From the NCBI GenBank assembly GCA_037953745.1, contig JBAKBP010001601.1, forward strand, positions 15,001 through 79,000: a DNA stretch of 64,000 nucleotides, in the 5' to 3' direction. Under the pieces are notes generated by a model, which was given only the letters and a program-made list of their open reading frames with translations, searched no databases and had not been told where the DNA came from. Of this stretch, positions 1 through 9,722 are shown piece by piece. Each line of letters begins with the position of its first letter. Positions within the stretch are counted from its first letter, which is position 1. Origin of the DNA: Lithodes maja. Lineage: Eukaryota; Arthropoda; Malacostraca; Decapoda; Lithodidae. A program made the translations under genes and the position numbers.

Positions 1-1057
1 CCCGAGGAGGGAGACCCCCACCCCTGCGGAGGTATACCTGACCCCTGTTTTGACTTCCGGGTCATTGCCAGGTAGCACAGGAATTCTTCCTATCAATGAA
101 CTAACCATGCATGACTAACCCCTTTACTAACCTCTATTAACCCACAATAACCCATTCACCTTTCTTGCATACTCTGATAACCAAATTAGCACCTCAGCTA
201 TACCATAGAATGAAGACTGAGCAATGTAAGAGAGACGCTCCTATCACAGCTGTCCCAGTCCTCCTCGCAAAGTAGATCCAGTCTCCATCCCCTCAATACT
301 TCCAGTATAGCCAAAATAGTACCTCTTACTAAGGCTCAGTTATATCACATTATGAAGGCCCCCTATAGCCATGTGCCACAACAGTAATCACCACCTTACC
401 TAGTCCCCGTATCTATTGAGAGCTCAAATAATTCCATAAGACTCGAGATCCCTATGGCCTACAGGGTCCAAAACCGAGCCTATAAACCAAGCTCCAGCCC
501 CCAGTAAAATCAGTTGAAAGATAGACACCAACCAGTGGCTGGCCCCCTTAAGTTGACCTCTAGCTCTGCCCTTGTGTTGTTCCTGAGAATTGAGTTCCAG
601 AGCCGGCAGACTCCGTGGCAGATTTGAGATAGAAGCATCTGTCCACGTACAAGAAATCTACGTGCACCTTATAACCTTCACACACCAGTGGGTATATAAG
701 CGTGTAGCCAGCAACGATCGCCAAGAGATCCGTCTTGAGAACTTCCTACATATGGACCCCCTGGACGGCTGCGGAACCAGTCGTTAGCCCCCAACATCAC
801 GGACGCAAGATAACCAGGACCAGACCAACCAAATACTACCCAATATTCACTTTATTAGTACTACAGTGTTACAGTACTATTTAGAGACTCACTTATTAAT
901 ATTTCTATGAAGTGGCTATATCTTTGGCCCAGTATAATTCATATATAACCATTCCATCAGGAAGTGCTAAGCATATCAGTGTTCATTAATTAACAGGCAA
1001 CATTAACTCTCGTAATTACCCCGATCCAGATATTATTACATAGAAGTAAAACTCTAG
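1..1057 (+). repeat. Gypsy-A 5' LTR, first part (left end outside window)
   Basis: Bases 1-1057 match 15401-16412 almost exactly, so they are the left LTR of one Ty3/Gypsy element whose right LTR is further on. The real start of this LTR lies before the window. The left copy has a 45-bp stretch near 774-820 that the right copy lacks. The LTR is interrupted after 1057 by an RTE-like LINE and resumes at 3818. The 10-base target aaaactctag is duplicated at 1048-1057 and 3818-3827, and is single (aaaaccctag) at 16403 in the uninterrupted copy. By eye I count roughly 18 substitutions between the two LTRs over about 1.5 kb. The small reading frame at 590-787 is not supported as a gene. Confidence 0.9.
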
Positions 1058-3817
1058 GCTACACGCTTATATATGAGAATGAAAGTAGGAATACAAACGT
1101 GGGTGATTATATGCGTGTATGCCCCGACAGAGGATATACTTGAAAGAAAGAAAGAGGAGTTCTGGATGAATGTGGAGGCGTGCCTGGAGAAGTTTGACAA
1201 GAACGAAAGAATATTTCTGATTGGGGATATGAATGGTAAGGTGGGTGATAGGAAAGTTGAGGGAGTGGTGGGAGGGTGGGGGGTACCATCAGAGGTGAAT
1301 GGGAATGGTAGTGCACTTGTGGACGTATGTGTGGGGAGGAGGCTGTGGATAGCCAACACCTTCTTCCGACACAGAATGATCCACAGGTACACGTGGAAAC
1401 GGATGTTGACGATGAAGGATAAGACAGTGGTGGAACGAAAGTCATTGATTGATTATGTATGTGTGGATGAACGAATGAAGAAATCTGTGATGGATGCTAG
1501 GGTGTATAGGGGTATTGGAGGGGGTCTGTCTGATCATTATGTAGTGGTAGCTAAGGTTAGGATACAAAAGAAGTGAGTGAGGAGAACGAGAGGGAGGCGA
1601 GAGGAGGGTGGAATGGTGAGGAGGGTGGAGAGGTTGCAGGAGGAGGAAGTCAGGGAGGAGTACAGGAGAGCAGTGGAAAGATGACTAGGTGGGTTCGACC
1701 TGGAAGTTATGGAGGAAGTGGAGGAGATGAGCAAGGTGTTTAAGGATGAGATCTGTGCAGCATGTGAGGAGGTGTGTGGAGTGCGGAGAAGAGGGAGGGG
1801 AGTGAAAGGTACAGCATGGTGGACAGAAGAGGTAAGAATAGCTGTGGAAGAAAAGAAGAAAGCATATAGAGAGTGGTTGGGTAGTAGAGGGAATGAAGAT
1901 TCCGAGAGACAGAAACGAGCGAGGTACGTGGAGAGTAAGAGGGTGGTGAAGAGAGTAGTGAAGGAAAGTAAGAGAAGAGTAGATGAGGAATTTGGAAGGA
2001 ATCTGAGTGTAAAATGGAGGGAGAGTAAGAAACTGTTCTGGAAAGAAGTCAAGAAAGTTAGGGAAGGTAGCAAGGGAAACAGTAAGGGTGTGAAAGATAA
2101 GAATGGGAGAATGCTAGCCGAGAAGCAAGAGAGAGTCGAAAGATGGAGGGAGTACTTCAGTGAGTTGCTAAATGAAAGGAATGAAGAGCCAGCAAACATA
2201 GCTGGATATGGTATGGGAGGGAGAAGAAGAGAAGTAGTGGAGGAGGAGGTGGGGATCAGGAGGTCAGAAGTGTGGGAAGCCATGAAAAGAGTGAAGTTGG
2301 GGAAAGCACCAGGAACAGATGGAGTGTGTGGGGAAATGTTGAGGTATGGTGGTGAGATAGTGATAGAATGGGTATGGAAAATGTGCAAACTAGCATGGGA
2401 GAAGGGGAGTGCACCCGATGACTGGAAGACTGGCATAATAGTCCCCCTATATAAGGGCAAAGGGGAAAGAGGAGTGTGTGGTAACCACCGAGGAATATGT
2501 CTTCTAAGCGTAGTAGGGAAGGTATACAGTAGGGTAGTGATTGAGAGAGTGAGAGTGAGAGTAGAGAACGGAGAAATGGATAGGCGACGAGCAGGGAGGC
2601 TTAGGAAGGGAAGAGGATGTGTAGATCAGATTTTTACCCTGAATTGTGTTGTGGAGAAGTATCTGGAGAAGAAACAAAAGGTGTATGTTGCCTTTATGGA
2701 CTTGGAGAAGGCCTATGACAGAGTGGATGGAGAAGGTTTGTGGAAAGTACTTAGAATATACGGAGTAGAGGGCAAGTTGCTGAAAGCAGTGAAGAGCATG
2801 TATGAGGGTGCAAAGGCGGCAGTACGTGTGGAGAGTGAGCAGAGCGAGTTCTTTGACCTGAATGTTGGTTTGAAACAGGGGTGTGTGATGTCCCCGTGGT
2901 TGTTTACTGTATATATGGATGGAGTTATGAAAGAAATACTATCAAGAGCAGTGGATGTTGGTGTATTGCTGAAAAGGGAGGGAATTGAGTGGAAGCTACC
3001 TATACTGCTGTTTGCGGATGATACAGTTCTGATGAGTGATAATGAATGGGAGTTGCAGGGTCTGGTGAATGAGTTTGGAACAGTGTGCGAAAAACGGAAT
3101 TTGAAGGTAAATACGGGGAAGAGCAAGGTTATGGTCTTCGAAAGGGGTGAAGTCACAGAGTGTGAGGTGAAGCTGAACGGTCAGGCTATGGAGATCGTCA
3201 ACTCTTTTAAGTATCTGGGCAGTGTGTTGAGTAAAGATGGGACTATGGATGAAGAGGTGCGGGAGAGGGTACAACAGGGGAAGAGGGTTGTAGGAACGCT
3301 AAAAGCAGTAACAAGAAATAGGGTGGTCAGTATGGAAGTGAAGAAGTCCTTGCATGACAGTGTGGTAATCCCGACACTGACTTACGGAAGCGAAGCATGG
3401 ACGTTGGTTGAGAGACTCAGACCAAGAGTGAGAGCAGTGGAAATGAATTACTTAAGGAGTGCGTGCGGAATTACATGGAGGGATAGACAGACTAATGAGG
3501 AAGTAAGAAGGAGGTGTGGTGTGGAGGTAGATGTGCTGGAAAGTGTGAAAAGGAACAACTTGAGATGGTTCGGCCATATGGAACGTATGGAAAGCGAGAG
3601 AATGACTAAGAGGGTGTACGAGAGCGAGGTGGAGGGACAGAGGGGGAGAGGTAGACCGAATATGAGGTGGAAGGATGGAGTGAGGAACTACATGAATGAA
3701 GGCGGTGCTGGTTGGGGGGAGGGGCGTCGACTGACTGGGGACAGAGGTGCATGGGGGCGGTTCGTTCGTGGCCACCCCTTCGGGGATCACGGCGTCAGGC
3801 AATAGATAGATAGATAG
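1058..3817 (+). mobile_element. RTE-like non-LTR retrotransposon (LINE), 5'-truncated
   Basis: This 2.76-kb insertion is bounded by a perfect 10-bp direct repeat (1048-1057 and 3818-3827) and ends in a short TAGA repeat (about 3803-3817) instead of poly-A, as is usual for RTE-type LINEs. It begins inside the endonuclease region: the related antisense copy at 55598-58140 has several hundred extra 5' bases. It codes for an AP-endonuclease and a reverse transcriptase in one frame. Clade assignment (RTE-like) rests on the tail type and RT motifs and is an inference. Confidence 0.9.
1073..3805 (+). pseudogene. RTE-like LINE endonuclease-reverse transcriptase, two nonsense mutations
   Basis: The polyprotein would nick target DNA and copy the LINE RNA at the nick. 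The first part (1073-1576) is the C-terminal half of an exonuclease/endonuclease/phosphatase fold, with GDMNGKVGD, an IDYV segment and a final LSDHYVV motif. The second part (1709-3805, 698 aa) is the reverse transcriptase: GNHRGICLLS, AFMDLEKAYDRV, GLKQGCVMSPWLF and the catalytic FADDT near residue 435, then a C-terminal RWFGHMERM and GRGRPNMRW block. Both parts lie in the same frame and are separated only by TGA at 1574-1576 and TGA at 1682-1684. The homologous antisense copy reads W and R at these two places, so each stop looks like a single-base change. The N-terminal end of the endonuclease is missing, so the copy is dead. Confidence 0.9.
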
Positions 3818-4351
3818 AAAACTCTAGTGATATCTAACGTTCGCCCACTGATTTGCGTTCTACGTATTTCTGCTATAAGAGTATAAAACTTAAATCAGTA
3901 CCCCCCTGAGGTTACTAGAATTCTCGTGCTCTAAATATATGCGTGTCTAATCTAGTCTGTGAACTACTACTTGTGCACCAGAACTGCCAGTAATAAATCT
4001 AAATAGTGAAATTGAATCTATAAGTAACATTGATGGCTTCCAGTATATAAACTTGCGAACAAAGCCAGTGATCAGAAGAGTATACCTGAACGTTGGAAGT
4101 GGGAGACTAGGCTCCATCCAGATCCACTAATGCTAGTTGTTCAATTCTATCATTTGTCTTGTACGAGTATTCATACCTTCTTATGCTTCCTATTAATCAT
4201 CCTCAATAAACGTGATCGTGTGTCTTATTACCGTGTGTTTATTTTGTGTTCTCTATTCCTCATACCTTGTTTTGTGCATGCAGCCTTATATACCCAGTCA
4301 GTTAGAACTCACATTACCCAAGTTAATTCTGTAGAAAAACAGGGCATAACA
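3818..4351 (+). repeat. Gypsy-A 5' LTR, second part
   Basis: This continues the LTR after the LINE insertion and matches 16403-16934. It ends ...ggcataaca at 4351, directly before the primer-binding site. The same ggcataaca ending is seen at 21340, 59154 and 61529. The hydrophobic frame that starts at 4130 reads through the LTR into gag and is not itself evidence for a signal peptide. Confidence 0.88.
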
Positions 4352-4352
4352 T

Positions 4353-4367
4353 TGGCGGCAGCGGTGG
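4353..4367 (+). promoter_or_regulatory. Primer-binding site, tRNA-Leu type
   Basis: tggcggcagcggtgg starts one base after the LTR end. It is complementary, with one mismatch, to the 3' end of an animal tRNA-Leu(AAG) (…CCGCTGCCACCA, recalled from general knowledge). It would prime minus-strand DNA synthesis. Related sites follow the LTRs at 21342 and 56808; the latter is an uninterrupted match. Confidence 0.75.
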
Positions 4368-4432
4368 TTCTTGATTCGGATAAAAGGTTGCATTACATTG
4401 CAAGTTTGGAACAGCCAGAACACGATAACATC

Positions 4433-5652
4433 ATGGCGCACCGTTCTCACATTCCCATCCCACATTATGATGGAGAAACTTATGAGATCGAAACGTTCAT
4501 GGACATAGTGAAACCCGTACTTGACCTAGTTTATACCACGGACGCAAAAAAGATAGCCGTGACATTAACGCACCTGGGAAAAGCCGTTTCCCTGGTTGCC
4601 TACCAAGTGCACCCTGCTCTCACATGGAACGAATTTCGCCCAATAGTGATAGAAGCCATTAAGCCTTCGTTGGGCGTTTTCGTGGCCCACACCCGTATCC
4701 AAGACACTAAATTCGAAGGCGATCTAGATGCCACAGTGAATAAGATCGCCCAACATATAAAAGTTTCTTTCCCCACATTGACCAGAATCCAACAAGAGCA
4801 GCAGATTCTGGTCAACCTTGTATCAATATTGCCCTCAGCAGTAAAAGATCATTTCCGTGTGCACGATTTCGTCGGATATCAAAAAGATCTCATCACGATC
4901 CGACGTATTTTGGCCGTGTGCACAGAAGCACCCACCCAAATCGCTGTAATAAAGAGGTTTCCCACGCACCCGCAGCACCTCGACCACCAAAACCCCAAGG
5001 CCCAAACTTTCAACTCCAAGAATGCCTACCCATCCTCATCCTTCCACAACAGACCCACCTACCCTTCCGGCAAGCCCCAACCCAGTAGGCCCCGGTTCCA
5101 ACCTACCCAGCCACGCAGAATCTTCAACCGGAACAAAACCTACAACACCTACCAAAGTAAAAACCCTACATTAGTAATTATCAACCGATATGATACCCTG
5201 CCTGTATAATAATAATAATAATAATAGTTCTTAAAGCTAGCGCATGCTAAGCTAGCTAAGGATAGCTCAATAAGGCCGATTAGGCGTATTTCCATTGGGG
5301 TCCTGTACTACTATCCCATCCCTTTGCTCATGAGGGATGGTAACGACTCAGTGCTTGTGAAAAATCTTTAATGCGCCGAGCGTGGGCGCGAACCCGGGCC
5401 TTCTGGGTGGAAGTCCGAGACGCTAGTCACTACACCAAGCGAGCCGCTTGTAGTGCTCAGTGTGCCCTCCATCAAATTTGTGACTCTGCCAAACCTCGCC
5501 CCTTTACTCCTCACATTTCTGTAAATGAAGAGGAGTTGGGACAAGAGGAAGAAATGGAGGAAATGCACACTGGAGAAATAGCCCCTATCATGGCCTCAGA
5601 TGATACCGAGGAAACCCTGGAGGAGGTAGATACCGACTCCCAGGATTTTTAA
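4433..5652 (+). pseudogene. Gypsy-A gag, split by a SINE
   Basis: Gag forms the particle shell of the retrotransposon. I start it at the ATG at 4433, where the protein begins MAHRSHIPIPHYDGETYEI, because Gypsy-B gag starts at the matching place (21430). The capsid-like part (EIETFMDIVKPVLDL, then LPSAVKDHF) runs to about 4930 and is followed by a basic, proline- and asparagine-rich tail. The frame meets stop codons at about 5208 where an antisense SINE entered. The remaining acidic C-terminus (ISVNEEELGQEEE … DSQDF) resumes near 5452 and ends at 5652. I see no zinc knuckle. Removing the SINE would rejoin the parts, as the unbroken Gypsy-B order shows. Not functional as it stands. Confidence 0.85.
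5206..5448 (-). mobile_element. tRNA-derived SINE, antisense, inside gag
   Basis: Read on the minus strand, this segment starts with a tRNA-like head: an A box in gcttggtgtagtgactagcg (about 5422-5441) and a B box in cccgggttcgcgccc (about 5384-5398). It ends in an ATT-repeat tail, seen as (taa)n at 5206-5226. Gypsy-B has no such segment at the matching gag position. The target duplication is short or eroded (ctgta/ttgta). The RNA polymerase III promoter is internal. The tRNA of origin is not clear to me. Confidence 0.8.
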
Positions 5653-5669
5653 AGTACCCCCCGCCCACG

Positions 5670-6083
5670 ATGGCCTCGGCGGGGGACGCCATAACTGACC
5701 GCACTGCCCCCATTTATTACATGGCCAAAATCAAGGACATTCCTGTCCGCTTGTTAATCGACACGGGAGCTGCCAAGTCATGTTTGTTCAAGTCTTATTA
5801 TGATCAACACCACCGACTATTTGGCCCCTTGTTAACCACTAAAGCAGAACTAATCTCAGCTGCTGATACCTACTTAAATCTCCTAGGAGACACTTTGCCC
5901 CTGTCAGTAACTACTCCTGCCCCCCATGCTCGTTGTTATCACACGTTCACAGTATTTTCCTCCCACTGTAAACATTACGATGGTTTCCTTGGACTTGACC
6001 TCCTTCAAAAACTCCAGGCCCAGGTTGACTGCGGCCAGAGGCTGATCTCATTCAAAAAAAAAAATCCAACCCAAAGCCTCTGA
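5670..6083 (+). pseudogene. Gypsy-A aspartic protease (start of pol), frameshifted at an A-run
   Basis: The retropepsin-like protease would cut the Gag-Pol polyprotein. It begins MASAGDAITDRTAPIYYM 17 bases after the gag stop, in a different frame. The active-site motif LLIDTGAAKS is at about residues 29-38 and the second conserved block HYDGFLGLDLLQ near residue 107. The frame ends shortly after an 11-A run (6054-6064). A frame offset by one base stays open from the run to 7218, so protease and linker were probably one protein. Gypsy-B has 16 A at the same place and reads through in frame, so a homopolymer length change explains the break here better than programmed frameshifting. Confidence 0.85.
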
Positions 6084-7221
6084 CAAACCAATCACGCAGA
6101 AACCTATTCACAAAAAGAAAAAACACCTTCCCCCTCAACAAACTCTGAGTCAGGGTTACCAAGTTGCAACTAGCACTAAGGTAACTCCTAACCCCTCCCC
6201 TTGCCCCGAGTTCTCTCAAAATATCACTCAATTCGTTGAAAAAATGCCTCAACAAACGAAAGAAGACAAGTCCAAGCAACTCCCTCTCGGTAATCCCCTC
6301 AATTCTCCTAACTCTGTCCAGGATAAATCCTCCCATGTTTCCAGGACAGACTCTGATGTATGTAACAACAATTCTATCAAATATTTATGTACACGTGTTT
6401 CCAGGGAAAATGCCGACCTATGTACCCAACAATGTTTCCCCCATGCCCCCAGAAATGTTCAGCTATTCCACAACCAACAAAATTCCCCTTGTGACAGTTT
6501 TCCGTCAGTAGCTCCCTTCCACCCCCACACAATTCACACCCCTAGAAAACTTCAAAACCCCACACTTGACTCGCCCTCTCATGACAGACAAACCCACCAA
6601 TCCCATATAAACTCCAAACAAACCGTCACTGCCACCGACAAAACTCCCCAAATTCGTCCTTCTAACAACCACAAATCAGTACATCAGTCCTCCACCAATA
6701 ACCCATCTTCTATACCTCACTCTTCCCCCACCAACCCTCCGCAGTCCCACCAACAAATTCCGTTTTCTAAATCACTCACACCTCGCCACGCTGATCCTCC
6801 CACACGCGCCATTAATCCCCCCCTCACGCGTGACCCCCACCAAAGTGATCTTTCCCCCCTTATGCGTACCGAGCACCTGCTCGCCAGTCGATCCCCCACC
6901 ATCATTAGCCCAGCTGTAGTTCAAGATAAATGTCAAATTCCCCCCCGCCATCAAAAATGGGTTAACCTTCGACCCATACCCCAAACTCACATGATATTTT
7001 CCCCCACTACCACGTCCACCAACCCCAATCATCAACCCGCCATCATTTCCGCTCGCATCAACCACATTCTCGTGGCAAATATCTCTGAGGAATCCCTGAC
7101 ATTACCAAAAGGTCTCATCATAGGAGACCTCGAAACTTTTGATGACCTCCCCATAGATTCCAATGACACCCCTACCAGCCTCAAATTGCCCCCTCTCCCG
7201 GACACATTATCCAACCACTAA
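6061..7221 (+). CDS. Gypsy-A pol linker, low-complexity P/T/H-rich
   Basis: This open frame links protease to reverse transcriptase. It is rich in proline, threonine, serine, histidine and asparagine. Near the end it has a block (about 6900-7150) with SPAVVQDKCQIPPRHQKW and ESLTLPKGLIIGDLETFDDL. Gypsy-B shows the matching SPAILQSKCNIPPHHQKW and LPKGLIIGDLETF, so this stretch is under protein-level conservation. In Ty3/Gypsy elements this place holds the poorly conserved spacer before the RT. A stop (7219-7221) sits just before the RT methionine; Gypsy-B also has a stop just before its RT, so RT may be a separate frame in this family. Confidence 0.6.
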   Translation, partial: KIQPKASDKPITQKPIHKKKKHLPPQQTLSQGYQVATSTKVTPNPSPCPEFSQNITQFVEKMPQQTKEDKSKQLPLGNPLNSPNSVQDKSSHVSRTDSDVCNNNSIKYLCTRVSRENADLCTQQCFPHAPRNVQLFHNQQNSPCDSFPSVAPFHPHTIHTPRKLQNPTLDSPSHDRQTHQSHINSKQTVTATDKTPQIRPSNNHKSVHQSSTNNPSSIPHSSPTNPPQSHQQIPFSKSLTPRHADPPTRAINPPLTRDPHQSDLSPLMRTEHLLASRSPTIISPAVVQDKCQIPPRHQKWVNLRPIPQTHMIFSPTTTSTNPNHQPAIISARINHILVANISEESLTLPKGLIIGDLETFDDLPIDSNDTPTSLKLPPLPDTLSNH

Positions 7222-7230
7222 AAACACAGC

Positions 7231-8685
7231 ATGTACGACCTATTGCTAGAGTTCAGTGACGTGTTTGCCCAACAACCCACTGAAATCGGACAGACCGATG
7301 TAGAACAACACATCATTAACACCACAGGCCCCCCCATAAGACAACCATCCCGTAGAAAAAATCCCATACAACGCCAGGAAGAGGAACGCCAAGTCCAAGA
7401 GATGTTAGAGGCCGGTATTGCCACCCCGTCCATTAGTCCCTGGTCTTCCCCTGTTGTCCTAGTAAAAAAGAAAGAGGCGTCAACCCATTTTTGCGTCGAT
7501 TACAGGAGATTGAATGACGTAACCATTAAGGACGCTACGCCATTACCCAGGATAGACGATTCCCTCGACTCCCTATACGGATCCAGATGGTTCACTACCC
7601 TCGACTTGCAAGCAGGGTATTGGCAAGTGCCTATCAAGGCAGAGGACCAAGAAAAAACAGCATTTTCCACTAGTGGTGGCCACCACTACGAATTTAACGT
7701 CCTACCTTTTGGCCTCTGTAACGGACCAGCCACTTTCTCCCGTTTGATGGAAGCAGTATTACATGGCCTAACCTGGGAGACCTGCCTAGTCTATCTAGAC
7801 GATATTATTGTGTACTCACAAACCTGGGAAGAACACCTCCTCAGGTTGAGACAAGTTCTTCAAAGAATCCGAGCCGCCGGGTTGAAATTAAAACCCTCAA
7901 AGTGCGAGATTGCACGAAATAAGGTAGATTTCCTCGGCCACGTAATATCTGAACATGGTATTGCACCAGACCCAAAGAAACTTCAAGCCATACAAAACCA
8001 ACCCCCACCCACCACCGTTAAAGGAGTACGTTCTTTTCTAGGTTTAGCCACATACTACAGACGTTTTGTCCCACACTTTGCCACAATAGCCAGACCCCTC
8101 CACCAACTCACCCACAAAGACACCACATTCACCTGGACACCTGAAAGAGACCTCGCTTTTAACACTTTGAAACAAAAGCTAATCCAAGCCCCTATTGTCG
8201 CTTTCCCTGATTACCATAAACCTTTCCGTCTTTATACCGACGTATCTCTCTACGCCATTGGTGCAGTTTTAGCTCAAGTAAGAGACAGAGAGGAACATGT
8301 GATAGCGTATGCCAGCTCCACACTCAACCAAGCACAACAGAATTATGCAGCCACCAAGAGAGAGTGCTTAGGGATCATTTGGGTACTCAGCCACTTCCGG
8401 TCATTTGTGTTGGGCGCAAAACTCGATATAATAACTGACCATCAATCTTTGCAATGGTTGCGTAAGTGCGAAACCAACTCAGCCATTTTGGTACGTTGGA
8501 GGGAGACACTAGAGGACTACGATTTTACAATACAGTATCGTCCAGGCAAACTTCACACCAATGCAGACGCCCTGTCACGTTTGCCAGTACCAAAAGACCC
8601 CCCCACCAACCTAGCCACCTTACAAAACACTGAGCTTTTATCTACCCCCATCCACCAACATAATTCCCCCCAGCCCCCTCACTAA
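7231..8685 (+). CDS. Gypsy-A reverse transcriptase and RNase H
   Basis: This enzyme copies the element RNA into DNA and removes the RNA strand. The RT has PWSSPVVLVKKKEAS and FCVDYRRLN (fingers), FTTLDLQAGYWQV, LPFGLCNGPATFSRLM and the catalytic YLDD near residues 188-191, followed by DFLGHVIS and SFLGLATYYRRF. RNase H follows with FRLYTDVSLYAIGAVLAQ, YAATKRECLGIIW and ITDHQSLQWL, ending with the GKLHTNADALSRLP signature. The domain order and motifs are Ty3/Gypsy. The 484-aa frame is unbroken, but the integrase part downstream is damaged, so the element is not autonomous. Confidence 0.93.
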   Translation: MYDLLLEFSDVFAQQPTEIGQTDVEQHIINTTGPPIRQPSRRKNPIQRQEEERQVQEMLEAGIATPSISPWSSPVVLVKKKEASTHFCVDYRRLNDVTIKDATPLPRIDDSLDSLYGSRWFTTLDLQAGYWQVPIKAEDQEKTAFSTSGGHHYEFNVLPFGLCNGPATFSRLMEAVLHGLTWETCLVYLDDIIVYSQTWEEHLLRLRQVLQRIRAAGLKLKPSKCEIARNKVDFLGHVISEHGIAPDPKKLQAIQNQPPPTTVKGVRSFLGLATYYRRFVPHFATIARPLHQLTHKDTTFTWTPERDLAFNTLKQKLIQAPIVAFPDYHKPFRLYTDVSLYAIGAVLAQVRDREEHVIAYASSTLNQAQQNYAATKRECLGIIWVLSHFRSFVLGAKLDIITDHQSLQWLRKCETNSAILVRWRETLEDYDFTIQYRPGKLHTNADALSRLPVPKDPPTNLATLQNTELLSTPIHQHNSPQPPH

Positions 8686-9720
8686 TTCAATCTTGGGAAA
8701 CAAGAATCAGACCACCCTGGATACCGTTAAATGTCTTCAGGAAACTGACTCGCTGGGGAGATCAACTTGCCACAGACTCCAATCACATAGTCTTAGACCC
8801 CACCATTGCCCACGACTACGATTGCCATCTACGAGGGAAACGGCATACACCTTGGACAAAAGAAGATGTTAAAAATATTCGCAGATCAATACTGGACCCC
8901 CAACCCCTCCAAAATTGCACAACGAGTGACATAATCCTGCAAACCTTGTTTATTGGGGAAGGATAGATCACGCACCCCAGGCCCAGCTGGTACCATTTCT
9001 GCCAACAAACCGTTCAAAGTCCTATCCCTCGACATCATGGGCCCGTTTCCTTCTTACGCTGGCAACCGCTATATCGTCACATTTGTTGACGTATATTCAA
9101 AAATTTTAATAGCCTGCCCAGTTAAAGACCACACAGCCACCACAGTCGCCACACTGCTTGCCACGGAAGTGTTCCCTATATTCGGCCTTCCCCTTGCTCT
9201 TCTATCTGACAATGCCCCCGAATTTAGTGGACACGTTTGGCACCAGTTCACCCAACAATGCGGTATTAAGATCAAACACTCATCCCCGTACTGGCCTCAA
9301 GGAAATGCTATATGCGAACGCAGCCATCGCACCATCAACAACCAGTTACGTACAAAAATGATTGCTCTTAACACCTCAGACTGGCCATCACAAATAAAGA
9401 TGATACAATGGGGCATGAACACCTGTCCCCGAGAAGACGGTATTTCCCCTCATGAACGTGTTTACGGCGTACCCCCCCCTGTTACTGCCGTTCCATCATC
9501 ACGCTCACCTCCCCTCCAACACCTCCACAATTGACCCATTGCAACATCTGCAAAACACCCTCCATACCGCCCAAACCTGTCAAGACACCAAAACTGATAA
9601 CCCCGATGATAAAAACCCTTTCGCCATCCACGACACCGTAATGGTAGCCAACCTCCCTGTCACCAACAAATTAGGCCCTCGCTATGTCGGGCCCTACACC
9701 ATCATACAAGTCCCAAATTG
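8686..9720 (+). pseudogene. Gypsy-A integrase, broken
   Basis: Integrase would insert the cDNA into the chromosome. The zinc-binding HHCC part (about 8690-8950) is disrupted by frameshifts and stops; the intact equivalent is seen in Gypsy-B around 24460-24600. The catalytic core is open at 8953-9534 with LSLDIMGPF, LLSDNAPEF and NAICERSHR supplying the D, D and E residues. A frameshift near the C-run at 9472-9480 moves the rest to another frame (HHHAHLP … LGPRYVGPYTIIQV). It is cut at about 9720 by a LINE and resumes at about 11567 with the C-terminal end. Confidence 0.9.
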
Positions 9721-9722
9721 CT

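Noticed and set aside
1537..2460. 307-aa antisense frame
   Set aside because: It is a shadow of the RTE-like RT frame, rich in S, L, T and P, as expected opposite purine-rich coding sequence.
4130..4432. Hydrophobic N-terminal extension of Gypsy-A gag resembling a signal peptide
   Set aside because: It is LTR sequence upstream of the primer-binding site; Gypsy-B gag starts at the position of the internal ATG.
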